From Pythium myriotylum (taxonomy: Eukaryota; Oomycota; Peronosporomycetes; Pythiales; Pythiaceae), in NCBI GenBank assembly GCA_023091665.1, contig JALJCQ010000015.1:1-64000 (forward strand): 64,000 nucleotides of DNA, in the 5' to 3' direction. Shown in pieces: positions 32,078-42,069 of this stretch (positions within the stretch are counted from its first letter, which is position 1; each line of letters begins with the position of its first letter). A program made the position numbers and the translations under genes. The notes under the pieces were generated by a model that made no database searches, was not told the DNA's origin, and saw nothing but the letters and a program-made list of their open reading frames with translations.

Positions 32078-34766
32078 CTAGTGTTGCGACGCCGTTGACA
32101 GCCGTAAGCTGGAGAACCGCTTCGTCGTCGGAGAAGTACAAGCCGCACGTGCGAAGATATTCGAGGTCGTCGAGAAGCTCGCCTTGCCACTGGATCTTCT
32201 CCCACACGGCAAAGATCTGTGCGCCCAAGTCGGAGCGCAGCAGTGCCAACAACACGTTGGGGTGGAGCAAACGACCGTTGAGTGCTGGAATCCACCCGAC
32301 TGGAGCTCCGGTAAGGCGCTGGATCCACATGTCGCTCTGGAAGATCTGCGGCGCCGTGCACATGAGCATCAACTCGAACAACGAGAGCGCGCACGTGGCT
32401 CGCAAGAGCGCCGACATCCGCTCATCACGATACCACCGTCCCGTCATCTTGAAGATGTCATTGCGATCCTTCGGCAGCTTCTCACCGTAGTGCGCAGCCC
32501 ACTTGTGCGCGAAGGTCGTACACGAGTTTGGATCAGTCGCGCTCAACACACGATTGATCATGTGGAGCTGTGCGAGTTCCTTGACGTTGCCGCTGAGGTC
32601 ACTCATCTCGCCGAGCAGCACAGAGTTGAACGCGAGCGGAGACTTCCCACCGGCAAGATGGCCGATCGTGTCCGGGTTGGCCGTGTTGCGGAGAGTCTTC
32701 CGAAGTGATTCCGCACGAACGTCCGCTGCAGCGATATGGTTCGACTGGAGCTGGAGGTCGGCGGTGGGCTCGGTCGTCTCGAGTTCGGCGAGGATCTCTT
32801 GGATTGACGTCGGTTCCTTCGTCTTCATGACCAGAGTGTGGTGCTTGGTCAAGAAGTGACTCGACTCCTTGCTGGTCTTGATCGTGTCGGGACCCTTGAC
32901 CTTGCGAGGCACGACCTGGAACCGCGGCAGGCTCGACTCGTTGAGCGCCGCATTGCAGCAGTCGAGTTCGAACTCGATGGAGTTCAACACTTCGAAGTAG
33001 TTGCTTGTCGCGATGCCTTGCACGGGCTTCGGTCGCGCCTTCTGTAACATGTCGGCAAAGTCGTCGGCGTAACGCGAGCGCTTGCCCTTGGACTTGGTCG
33101 ATTTGGTTCCGTTTTCCGGACGATCTGCGTTGGACGCGGACAGACCGAGCGGCGGTGGCGGCGGCGGCAGAGACTTGGCTCCAGGCTGCGGACTACCCGG
33201 AGGCGTCAACAGCGATCCCGCGTGCGTACCGACCGAGATGACGCTTGCAGAGTCTTGCGACTTGGACTCCGCTTGCGAGACACCGTTCTTCACCGCGTCT
33301 GCGTACGAAGTCGGAGCAGCCGGCTCGGACGGTTGCACTGGTGCTGGCGGAGTAGGCTGGTTGATCTTGTCCAAGTCCAAAGCGTGTGGCGACACCTGAC
33401 CGAAACCACGTCGCTGGGACGGGAACGCGGCGTCGCGCGCCAAAGCTGGGTACATGCGGTTGCCGAAGATGACTTGGTCGCACGTGAAGCCTTGCACACA
33501 CAGCGCTCGTGGGCACGTCGCACTTCGAAAGTAGACGCGCCACGTTGCTGTCGTCATTCCGGACGCGAGGTTGACGTCGCGGAACGTGTCGTAAATCGGC
33601 TCGCTGCCGATGTCGAAGAACGCGCGCAGAAGACCTTCGTTGTCGAAGTTGCTGTCGACGCTCGAGATGTCGATGTAGAAGCGATCGGCGAGGACGTCGA
33701 AGTCTTGGAACATGTACTTGCCACCGAGGATCTTGACTTCCTGACGCGCGAGGCGTTCGCACGCAGCACGTGACTTGACCTTGACGCGGATTTCTCCGCC
33801 ACGACCCTTGGAGATCTGGCCGAGTTCTTGAAGCTTGATCTGCTCGGTGACCACGGGGCTCCCGTTGTCCTTGAGAAAAGACGCCATGATCTTGTTGATG
33901 CCGGTACGCTCGAACGCGCGACCAGTGTCGATGGTCATGACGTAACGAGCGCGCGGGAGCTCGTACGGGCGCGCTTGTTCAACTGACGTGAAGAGCGAGG
34001 CCCAGTCGCCACCGTTCTCGTACAGCGCGTCAATCGCTTCGATATCCGCAGCACACGGTCGAGGCAGCACCACACGACTGGTCGCCGAGACGGGAGTTCT
34101 GTCACGGCGAATCTCGGTTGGACGGCGTAGAAGAGCACCAAGCGAAGGCGTCGCACCTGCCGCACTGGCAGGCGGTTGCTGAGCATCCGGAATCGGATCC
34201 GGGGTCGAATCAGTCGTAGTCGAGTCTTCAACAGTTGATTCGTCGGGGCTTGAGGCGAGACTGAGCTGGAGCGAGGTCGCCGCCATCATCAAGTCGTCGT
34301 CGTCATCGTCGCCACCGGAGACAGCAGTAGTCCCAGTGTTCGCGGGCGAGTCGGTCGAACTGGAAAGCGCAACGGAGATCTCGACTCCAGACGCCACCGG
34401 AGCGGAGCCTGTCACGAGCACCGTCATACCGGCACCGACATCCACGATGCGGGCGGTAGAGGCGGGTCCGTCGGCGGTTGAAGGAGCGTCGGCGTCGTCG
34501 ACCGCGGAGGTGGTGGTCGTGCCGGAGCTGACTGGGGCTTGCGCATTCACTGACTTCGAAGTCACGTGAGATACGGGCGCAGGCGTCGCAGAGTCGTCGG
34601 CAGTGTTACTGGCACCATCCAGACCAGATGGTGGCTCACAATGCGTGAGACTTCCCGAATCTTGTGCAGAGACGGGACGGAGCAGCTGCGCGGGAGGGTT
34701 CTCACCCACAAAGTCGAGGTCGGAGGGGGATGGGCGAGCCGAGTCGATCTGGTTCGCTGGCTTCAT
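32049..34766 (-). CDS. E2 ORF1: gag-like RNA-binding protein
   Basis: This 905-residue protein starts at ATG 34766, 95 nt from the element 5' end. Residues 1-230 are Ser/Thr/Ala/Pro-rich and disordered, with a six-Asp run at 153-158. Residues ~235-445 look folded; a segment beginning RFYIDISSVD (362 on) has the strand-helix spacing of an RRM-like RNA-binding domain. A SYADAV motif (487-492), seen near the RNA-binding region of many ORF1 proteins, is followed by a Pro-rich and basic linker and a C-terminal region rich in Leu/Ala helices. No CCHC zinc knuckle is present, which is unusual for some L1-like ORF1s. The expected role is to coat element RNA and accompany ORF2 protein; the RRM call is inference. 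Confidence 0.9.
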   Translation of the reverse strand: MKPANQIDSARPSPSDLDFVGENPPAQLLRPVSAQDSGSLTHCEPPSGLDGASNTADDSATPAPVSHVTSKSVNAQAPVSSGTTTTSAVDDADAPSTADGPASTARIVDVGAGMTVLVTGSAPVASGVEISVALSSSTDSPANTGTTAVSGGDDDDDDLMMAATSLQLSLASSPDESTVEDSTTTDSTPDPIPDAQQPPASAAGATPSLGALLRRPTEIRRDRTPVSATSRVVLPRPCAADIEAIDALYENGGDWASLFTSVEQARPYELPRARYVMTIDTGRAFERTGINKIMASFLKDNGSPVVTEQIKLQELGQISKGRGGEIRVKVKSRAACERLARQEVKILGGKYMFQDFDVLADRFYIDISSVDSNFDNEGLLRAFFDIGSEPIYDTFRDVNLASGMTTATWRVYFRSATCPRALCVQGFTCDQVIFGNRMYPALARDAAFPSQRRGFGQVSPHALDLDKINQPTPPAPVQPSEPAAPTSYADAVKNGVSQAESKSQDSASVISVGTHAGSLLTPPGSPQPGAKSLPPPPPPLGLSASNADRPENGTKSTKSKGKRSRYADDFADMLQKARPKPVQGIATSNYFEVLNSIEFELDCCNAALNESSLPRFQVVPRKVKGPDTIKTSKESSHFLTKHHTLVMKTKEPTSIQEILAELETTEPTADLQLQSNHIAAADVRAESLRKTLRNTANPDTIGHLAGGKSPLAFNSVLLGEMSDLSGNVKELAQLHMINRVLSATDPNSCTTFAHKWAAHYGEKLPKDRNDIFKMTGRWYRDERMSALLRATCALSLFELMLMCTAPQIFQSDMWIQRLTGAPVGWIPALNGRLLHPNVLLALLRSDLGAQIFAVWEKIQWQGELLDDLEYLRTCGLYFSDDEAVLQLTAVNGVATLGAGPLCLDC

Positions 34767-34861
34767 CTTCGTTCGACGGGAAGGCTGGGAGGCTGGTTGG
34801 CTGGTTACTTCGGCTGTTTGCTTGGATCGACTTGTGCTCGACGAGGCAAAACGAGAAGTGA

Positions 34862-34934
34862 GCCCGTCTAGCTCAGTCGGTAGAGCGCACGACTCTTAAT
34901 CGTGTGGTCGTGGGTTCGAGCCCCACGGTGGGTG
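34862..34934 (+). tRNA. tRNA-Lys(CTT), array copy 20
   Basis: Complete tRNA regenerated right of E2, preceded by ...GAGAAGTGA from the element 5' end. Ile/Asp unit. Confidence 0.95.
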
Positions 34935-35770
34935 TTTCCTTTTCCTTTTGCCCCTCTTTTCTTCACCCGTCGACACCATCCAGCCGTCGCTCTCCTCTTC
35001 GCCTTGCTTGCTCTTCCGTCGCCTCGCCTCGAAAATCCATCCTTTCTCTCTCCTTCGACCTTCCTGCCCTGCCGTTCTCGTACATCCTACCGCGTACCTC
35101 TTCCTGCTTTGGCGCTGCTTCACACTCTTGTCAACGGACCTCACATCGGACAAAACGAGCACAGCGCACACCACACTACGCCGTAGCTCTCGACCACCTT
35201 CTCAGCCTCACAAAGTACAAGACGATGAGTGAGATCACGGCCGAGAGCAAGCTCGAGACCAAGAGCAAGCGCGAGCACAAGACCACGCCCGAGACCAAGA
35301 CCAAGAGCAAGCCCGAGACCAAGGCCAAGACCAAAACCAAGACGGCTCCACTCCACGCCGCCACCTCGCGAGCGACGCCATCACTCCACACTGCGTGGTG
35401 CATCCGCCGACGCGATTGTCTCGATCGTCTCGATCGACCCCGGACCCGAACGACATTCGGACATTCGGACATTCGGGCATTCGGACATTTGGTCAGGTGC
35501 GCTCGCGTGCGCACGTGACAGAGTGCGCGGGTGACTGTTGTTGTTGTTGTGAGGGTGCGAGAAGGAGATAGAAGTGAAGCAATGTTTGTGGGGTGTTTGT
35601 ATTGTATTTGTGTGTGATGTTTGAAGGCGGGCGGCGGTAGCGTGGTGTTTGTGTGGTTGTTGGGGTGTGTTGTGTGGTGTGAGGGTGTGTGTGGGCGCGT
35701 TGTGGTGGTTGTGGCGTGTGTGTGTTTGTGCGTGGTATGTGTACTGAAATGTGATAGGTAGGTGGTGTAA
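34862..35770 (+). repeat. Single 909-bp tRNA-Lys unit 20
   Basis: One unit A lies between E2 and B3, Ile/Asp type, exactly 909 bp. Confidence 0.95.
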
Positions 35771-35786
35771 GCCCGTCTAGCTCAGT
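35771..35786 (+). pseudogene. Partial tRNA-Lys left of B3
   Basis: tRNA nt 1-16 then the element tail; partner tRNA at 36581. Confidence 0.92.
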
Positions 35787-36580
35787 TTCAAGGCGTCTGT
35801 ATTGCTGCACTAGCATTTACGACTGACTTCTAACTGCTCGCTAATCCCGTGCGGGTTTTATGTTGCTAAGGTTCGGTTGAGTCTCGTGGTTGGCTGGTCG
35901 GTTTGTGCTGAGAGGATGAATCCTTGCGTCATGGTTCGTTGGGTTGTTGAGGTTGTTGTTCTGTTGTCGTTGAAGCTGGGTACTGGGTTAACTTGACCTT
36001 CATTTGCTGGTTTGCTGGTATGTTGATGCTGGGTGAGTTGAGTGTTGGTTGGGTTGAAGCTGGGTTGGCTGAATGCCGGTTGGGTTGATGCTGGGTTGCT
36101 TGAATGCTGGTTGGGTTGAGGTTGGTGTCGGTGAGTGCTGGTTGGGTTGAGGTTGGTGTCGGTGAGTGCTGGTTGGGTTGAGGTTGGTGTCGGTGAGTGT
36201 TGGTTACCCAACGGTCTCGTGAGTGAAGGTTGGTGGCTGGGTGCCGTGAGTGTTGGTCACGGCGTGGGTTGATCAGCGGTGGGTTGATATTAGAGTCGAC
36301 CGGGTGGCCGAGCTCTGGCGCGCGCTCTCCATGTGGTGAATGTCGGCTCTCCCGATGAAGCCGAAGGAAGCACGCATGGGATGCCGACTGGTCGGCGCGG
36401 TGGCGGCAGCGTCCCGATGCCAAGCTTCTTGCGCTTGGTCTTGGCTCTCGCAGCACCCTTGGTCATGGCGACTGGGTGTGGAGAGGGTCGGGGGTGATGG
36501 GCTGGCAGCTGGGCTGGGTGCTTGGACTGGACACTTCTGGACTTGGTCACTTGAGGGGTAGCGAGCAAATTGCGAAGTGA
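35786..36580 (-). mobile_element. Non-autonomous retroelement B3
   Basis: 810-bp module, nearly identical to B1, with six minisatellite units, the 18-bp E-type tail and GA at the 5' junction. It carries the MTKG ORF with Ala at residue 5 and a TTGTTG variant (near 35950) that is shared with B4-B6. Confidence 0.88.
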
Positions 36581-36653
36581 GCCCGTCTAGCTCAGTCGGT
36601 AGAGCGCACGACTCTTAATCGTGTGGTCGTGGGTTCGAGCCCCACGGTGGGTG
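36581..36653 (+). tRNA. tRNA-Lys(CTT), array copy 21
   Basis: Complete tRNA right of B3. Ser/Gly unit. Confidence 0.95.
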
Positions 36654-37489
36654 TTTCCTTTTCCTTTTGCCCCTCTTTTCTTCACCCGTCGACACCATCC
36701 AGCCGTCGCTCTCCTCTTCGCCTTGCTTGCTCTTCCGTCGCCTCGCCTCGAAAATCCATCCTTTCTCTCTCCTTCGACCTTCCTGCCCTGCCGTTCTCGT
36801 ACATCCTACCGCGTACCTCTTCCTGCTTTGGCGCTGCTTCACACTCTTGTCAACGGACCTCACATCGGACAAAACGAGCACAGCGCACACCACACTACGC
36901 CGTAGCTCTCGACCACCTTCTCAGCCTCACAAAGTACAAGACGATGAGTGAGAGCACGGCCGAGAGCAAGCTCGAGACCAAGAGCAAGCGCGAGCACAAG
37001 ACCACGCCCGAGACCAAGACCAAGAGCAAGCCCGAGACCAAGGCCAAGACCAAAACCAAGACGGCTCCACTCCACGCCGCCACCTCGCGAGCGACGCCAT
37101 CACTCCACACTGCGTGGTGCATCCGCCGACGCGATTGTCTCGATCGTCTCGATCGACCCCGGACCCGAACGACATTCGGACATTCGGGCATTCGGGCATT
37201 CGGACATTTGGTCAGGTGCGCTCGCGTGCGCACGTGACAGAGTGCGCGGGTGACTGTTGTTGTTGTTGTGAGGGTGCGAGAAGGAGATAGAAGTGAAGCA
37301 ATGTTTGTGGGGTGTTTGTATTGTATTTGTGTGTGATGTTTGAAGGCGGGCGGCGGTAGCGTGGTGTTTGTGTGGTTGTTGGGGTGTGTTGTGTGGTGTG
37401 AGGGTGTGTGTGGGCGCGCTGTGGTGGTTGTGGCGTGTGTGTGTTTGTGCGTGGTATGTGTACTGAAATGTGATAGGTAGGTGGTGTAA
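36581..37489 (+). repeat. Single 909-bp tRNA-Lys unit 21
   Basis: One unit A of Ser/Gly type lies between B3 and E3. It has a private change in the G/T-rich part (GGCGCGCTG near 37418 instead of GGCGCGTTG). Confidence 0.95.
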
Positions 37490-37505
37490 GCCCGTCTAGC
37501 TCAGT
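37490..37505 (+). pseudogene. Partial tRNA-Lys left of E3
   Basis: tRNA nt 1-16 then the E3 tail; partner tRNA at 44854. Confidence 0.93.
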
Positions 37506-37687
37506 TTCAAGGCGTCTGTATTAACTATATTTAATACGACTATGAGTACTCTAATCTACCTCGTCGATGAATATTATACACTTGACTAATGTGTCACGAG
37601 GCTGGGGGCTTCAGTTGTTGAGTTGGTGGTCGACTTCCGTTGGTCTTGACTGGTTTAGGTACTTGTTTTAACATGTCGGTTCAATAG

Positions 37688-37761
37688 CTGCGGGTAGCTC
37701 AGACGTTTAAGAGTGTGGATCCGAAGTTACTGGTCGCGGGTTCGAACCCCGGCTCGGACAC
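37688..37761 (+). ncRNA. tRNA-like sequence in the E3 3' UTR (antisense)
   Basis: GGTAGCTCAGACG with a GCTC/GAGT D-stem is followed by GCGGGTTCGAACCCCGG, a near-perfect T-arm and B box. The anticodon arm does not fold cleanly and the acceptor stem only partly pairs. It is at the same place as the E2 tRNA-like sequence but differs at many positions, so the module is homologous or was replaced. Confidence 0.55.
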
Positions 37762-37902
37762 TTGCCTTGTGGTCTAAAATTCTGGTGCTTGACTTCGGTC
37801 GCGCGGGTCTCCTCTGGCTTGTGTTCGGGACGAACTCGAACTGCGATTGGTTGAAAACCCTCCACAGCCAAGAAGAAGAAGAAGAATCGGCACGAAATTC
37901 TT

Positions 37903-40900
37903 TTATGCCAAAAAGCGAACTGCAAACAACCCCATGTTGTTTTGCATGAAGGCACCAAGCGAAGGCGTAGACTGGAGACTTGACAACACAACCTGAAGCG
38001 AAGCACGCTGCACATCGTCGTACACACGTCGAAGACACGCACGCACATGAGCACCCACAGTCGTATACACCACACGCAGTGCTGCAATTGTTGGCATCGG
38101 GGACCGCCCGTTGAACAGTCGCCCATTGCGTTCAGTCCACAACAGGTGAAGCACCACAGCACGGATGACTTGCCACAGGTCTTGGATTTCTTCTGCGTGG
38201 TCCTTCCACACGGGAGCAACGCGGATGGCTTTACCGAAGACAATGTCGGTCCAGGAGGGTCGAGATGTGAAGAACACCGACATATCACGGAAGATGTCGC
38301 GCCATATCACAGTCGGCAGCACACACTCGAAGAACAAATGACGCGCCGTCTCCACTGAGTTGCAGCCTTGTCGAACACAGTACACGATGCCGGGATTTGC
38401 CACCGTCATGAACGAGAAGCGTGAGCGAGTCGGTAACAAGCCGTACGCCAAGCGGAACTGGAGGTCTTCGTATATCGGGAGGAGCAACACACGCAGACGC
38501 TTGCGGAGCTTGTTGAATCGGAGGACCACGTCAGTAGGCGCTCGAGGGTCGTGGAAGAACAGCGGATGCGTTCTCGTCGGCTCTGGAGCTTGCCACACCA
38601 GGCGGAGCAGTTGGGATCGTGGAATGCGCGGCACCCAGCACACACGGTCGTTGATCTTCACACCGACTCGCGGATGTTGGTGCTCAGGCGCCGTCGGTAG
38701 CACTCCATCGACTGGGACAGAGCACATTGTGCAGAGACGCCCGAAAACTTGCGTGGCTTCCTCGTGAAGCTTGAGCAGCCACGTGTACTGTCGATACGGG
38801 GTGATGGAGACTTGGGTGTAGTCGACATGTCGCTCAGCAAACTCGATCGCGCTCGGCCACTTGTCGCCTTCACCAGCGAAGTCACGAAGAGATCGCAACT
38901 GAAAGACACGGGCAACTTGCCGACGGAAGCTTCGTTGCGGCTCTGCAATCATGCTGAGAGAACGATGCTGGGACGGCGTTGTGTCGGAACGGCTGGTTGG
39001 GAGGAACTGGAAGTTCTTGTCGCCATGGAACCAGATCGGTTGGTCGAGTGCAAACGCAAGACGGTCTTCTGGAGGGAGGTCGAGCCACGACACCGGCCAC
39101 TTGATAGCGTACCAAGTCTTCCAGGCCGCACGCCACCACGAAGAGAGCTGGTCCCACTCGATCGAGCCTCGATGCCGCCACGGACTGACGTAGAGAAAGT
39201 CGAGTGGCCTCTGCGGGCCCCACCGCGGAAGACTGATCCGCAGCAGCTCGACTCCTGCTACCGTCCAGTTGCCGGTCGTCGATGCCGAAGCTGCCGTGAA
39301 CTGAAGCAGGAGCTGCAGTGACTGTCGCTTGAGCACACCGTCGAGACTCGGTACCTGCAGACCCCCAGACTCGCGCGGCAGGTTGACAAATTCGTTCGAG
39401 ATCAACTGGACATGCCGAGCGTCGCGTTCGTAGCGCCGACTCAAGACGAACCGGTGTAGCGCGGCTTGCCACTTCTTCACTCGTCCTGGCGGCACAACAA
39501 CGTGAGCAGTGTAGTGCCACAGACGTGAGAGCACCATGGTCTGGGCGACGAGGAGCCTGCCTTGGAGCGTCCGTGCGCGCCGAAACCACTGCTTGAACCC
39601 GTCAAAGAAGCGTCGATCGAGGTCTTCAACAATCAATTCCGTTGTGCGTCGTTGACCGAACAGGAGACCGAGGAACTTGACCGTGGAGTCTTCATCGAGA
39701 ACCTGCACACCTGGTATGCCCGGGCATCGCCGCGTTCGATGCAGCGACATCAGCACACACTTGTTCACGTTGAGCTTGGCGCCGGAGCCTTGACAGTATT
39801 CTTCGACCAACCCAAGTTGCGCCTCGACACCAGCGATAGAGCCCGACAGTAACGTCGAGTCGTCGGCGAAGAAAATACTCGCGACGGTGGCATCCGCTGT
39901 CAAGCAGATCCCATGTTCTTCGTGCTGGCGGAGCAGGTTACCGAGTGGCTCGATAACAAGCAAGAACAGCAGCGCCGACAGCGGATCACCTTGCTTGACT
40001 CCGCGCGTTGGGCAGAGCGGGTCTTGCACGAATCCGTTGATCATGAGATGCGCGCGTGGTCGAGTGTACAGGAGCTTCACCCACCCCGAGAACGCCCCGC
40101 CACATCCCATCCGATCGAGCACCTGAAACATGTAGTTCCAGTTGACGCGGTCGTACGCCTTCTCAAAGTCGAGGAACATGGCGTAGGCTTCCTCGTCGCG
40201 CGCGGTGACGAGGTCTTGCAGGTCACTCACGAAACGAACGTGGTGATGCAGAGAGCGACCACGCACGAAAGCCTTCTGGTCTTGGTGCACAAGCTTGGTC
40301 AGGAACAACTGCAGTCGGAAAGCGAGAACCTTTGACAGTGCCTTCACGTCGACACCCATCAAAGCAATTGGGCGATAGTTGCCTGGGTCAGCTCGGGATC
40401 CCTTCTTGTGCAGCAGACTGATCGCCGACTGGCGTTGGCACCGAAGAAGCTCGCCTCGCTGAAGTTGGTAGTTGAACACGATCTCCAGGCATTCACCGAA
40501 CACGTCAGGAGCCACCTGGTAGAAGGCAGCTGGAAGCCCGTCCATCCCGGGCGCTGACGATGCTCGCATCTTCTTGATTGCACTGGCGAGGTCCGCCGCT
40601 GTGATCGGAGCGTTGAGGATATTTTGCTCGTCTTCAGACAGTCGGCGGTCGATCGTGTCGAGCATCCGGTCAATCTGGCTCTGCTCAGGCTCTTGGACGA
40701 CAACACCACCGCGCTCAACATCGCCCATGATACCGCCCCAGTGCTGACCGAAGACAGCCGCGATATCCGCGGGGTTGCTGGAGGCAGAGCCATCTCGAAG
40801 CCGCACTTCCTCGATGCTGACTCTCCGCAAGGATCCGTCCAGCGGTCGAAAGAAGTACTTGGATGACATCTCCGCGTGTTGAGCCTGGAAGTCGAAAGCC

Positions 40901-42069
40901 GAGTCCTGGTTGTAAAGCCGCGCCGAGTTGATGCTGTCTTGGTATGCCGTCAGTGCGGTCTGGAACACCGTCTGCGCGCGATCGCTTCGCTCCGACCGGT
41001 ATGCCGCAGCCGCGTGGGCAAGTGCCTGACGAGCTTCGGTGATGGCGGTCTCACCTTGACGCTTCAGCTTGCGCTGCAGAGCTTGAAGCTGACGACGCAT
41101 GTCCTTCTTCCACTTGTGCCACACCTTGCCCGGGTTGGAGGAGCGCCGTAACGCAGCAAGCACAGTCGTCGCTTCGCCTTGGATAGCTTCAACGATATCG
41201 GGGAAGTCGAGCATCGCCGACTGGAAACGCCAGTACCCGTGGCCTTGAGGCTGGCTCATCGCGCGCAACACAACTTGATGTGCGAGATGGTCGCCGGCAC
41301 CCTTGGGCTCAAAGTACGAGGAGTCACCGTATAGCGCGGTGCAGAAGTCCTCCGACATGAGGATGTAGTCGAGACGGTTGTGTCGAGGCTGTGGACCAGT
41401 GTAGACGCGTTCGTCGGGATGGTGGATTCGCCAGGCATCCACGACACCGAGTTGGGCCAACCACGCCACACACGCGTTACCGCCGGTCGTTCCTGTCGCC
41501 CTTGGATCCGACGCATCGACGAGGGGGTCAAGTGGCGTGTTGAGGTCACCGAGCACCAGGTGAGTCGCATTGTCTTCGAACACTTCGTACGGTAGCGCTT
41601 CGAAGAACCCCTTCTTCTCGAAGTTATCGACCGGCGCGTACACGTTGTGGATGTAGATCGGAGCACCGTTCGCGACGACCCGGACGACCAAGTAGCGGCC
41701 TTGAATAGTCAACGAAGACTGCTCACAAGCAGACTGAAAGCCGGGGAAGTCGGAGCGGAGCACGGTCATGACGCCACCCGATCGTGCAGCAACGGCAACT
41801 TGACTGTGCGCGTTGGTGTCGCTGACGAAGAGGCGGTGTTGAAATCTGGAGTCATGGTGGAATTGGAGCGTTGCAAGATGATGCGAGTCGCGCAGCTTGG
41901 TCTCTTGGACGCACGAGAGACTGTTCTTGATGAGCTGGTTCTCGATCAACAGGGGGCCGTTCTTCTTGATCCCGTTGGTGTTCACCGTCAACAGACTGAT
42001 GTTCTCCCACGAGACCTCGGCCGCGTCCGCCTCGACCGCTTTAGCAGTTGAGGCAGAGCGGTCCGGCAC
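37903..42069 (-). CDS. E3 ORF2: endonuclease and reverse transcriptase
   Basis: Full-length 1388-residue ORF2, colinear with E2, with all endonuclease and RT catalytic motifs intact including FFADDS. Differences from E2 are scattered: the zinc-motif Pro becomes Gln (CVRQGC), Phe to Leu and Leu to Met occur near the C-terminus (SLGAFMQN), and Arg replaces His in the TRPRAHLM segment. As in E2, no ATG opens the frame. Several blocks match E1 or E4 more closely than E2, which suggests recombination between copies. Confidence 0.95.
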   Translation of the reverse strand: MPDRSASTAKAVEADAAEVSWENISLLTVNTNGIKKNGPLLIENQLIKNSLSCVQETKLRDSHHLATLQFHHDSRFQHRLFVSDTNAHSQVAVAARSGGVMTVLRSDFPGFQSACEQSSLTIQGRYLVVRVVANGAPIYIHNVYAPVDNFEKKGFFEALPYEVFEDNATHLVLGDLNTPLDPLVDASDPRATGTTGGNACVAWLAQLGVVDAWRIHHPDERVYTGPQPRHNRLDYILMSEDFCTALYGDSSYFEPKGAGDHLAHQVVLRAMSQPQGHGYWRFQSAMLDFPDIVEAIQGEATTVLAALRRSSNPGKVWHKWKKDMRRQLQALQRKLKRQGETAITEARQALAHAAAAYRSERSDRAQTVFQTALTAYQDSINSARLYNQDSAFDFQAQHAEMSSKYFFRPLDGSLRRVSIEEVRLRDGSASSNPADIAAVFGQHWGGIMGDVERGGVVVQEPEQSQIDRMLDTIDRRLSEDEQNILNAPITAADLASAIKKMRASSAPGMDGLPAAFYQVAPDVFGECLEIVFNYQLQRGELLRCQRQSAISLLHKKGSRADPGNYRPIALMGVDVKALSKVLAFRLQLFLTKLVHQDQKAFVRGRSLHHHVRFVSDLQDLVTARDEEAYAMFLDFEKAYDRVNWNYMFQVLDRMGCGGAFSGWVKLLYTRPRAHLMINGFVQDPLCPTRGVKQGDPLSALLFLLVIEPLGNLLRQHEEHGICLTADATVASIFFADDSTLLSGSIAGVEAQLGLVEEYCQGSGAKLNVNKCVLMSLHRTRRCPGIPGVQVLDEDSTVKFLGLLFGQRRTTELIVEDLDRRFFDGFKQWFRRARTLQGRLLVAQTMVLSRLWHYTAHVVVPPGRVKKWQAALHRFVLSRRYERDARHVQLISNEFVNLPRESGGLQVPSLDGVLKRQSLQLLLQFTAASASTTGNWTVAGVELLRISLPRWGPQRPLDFLYVSPWRHRGSIEWDQLSSWWRAAWKTWYAIKWPVSWLDLPPEDRLAFALDQPIWFHGDKNFQFLPTSRSDTTPSQHRSLSMIAEPQRSFRRQVARVFQLRSLRDFAGEGDKWPSAIEFAERHVDYTQVSITPYRQYTWLLKLHEEATQVFGRLCTMCSVPVDGVLPTAPEHQHPRVGVKINDRVCWVPRIPRSQLLRLVWQAPEPTRTHPLFFHDPRAPTDVVLRFNKLRKRLRVLLLPIYEDLQFRLAYGLLPTRSRFSFMTVANPGIVYCVRQGCNSVETARHLFFECVLPTVIWRDIFRDMSVFFTSRPSWTDIVFGKAIRVAPVWKDHAEEIQDLWQVIRAVVLHLLWTERNGRLFNGRSPMPTIAALRVVYTTVGAHVRACLRRVYDDVQRASLQVVLSSLQSTPSLGAFMQNNMGLFAVRFLA

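Larger units (their letters stand above)
27519..34861 (-). mobile_element. L1-like retrotransposon E2, apparently intact, inserted in tRNA-Lys
   Basis: This ~7.34-kb minus-strand non-LTR element reads 5' to 3' from 34861 to 27519. It has a 95-nt 5' UTR (34767-34861), ORF1, ORF2 overlapping ORF1 by 29 nt, and a ~392-nt 3' UTR that contains an antisense tRNA-like sequence and a short GAA repeat. The 3' end (sense AATACAGACGCCTTGAAA) has no long poly(A). The insertion is flanked by a duplication of tRNA nt 1-15/16, so it lies in the tRNA D-loop, antisense to the tRNA, with a complete tRNA restored on the right. Both ORFs are open, so this copy may be competent. Confidence 0.95.
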
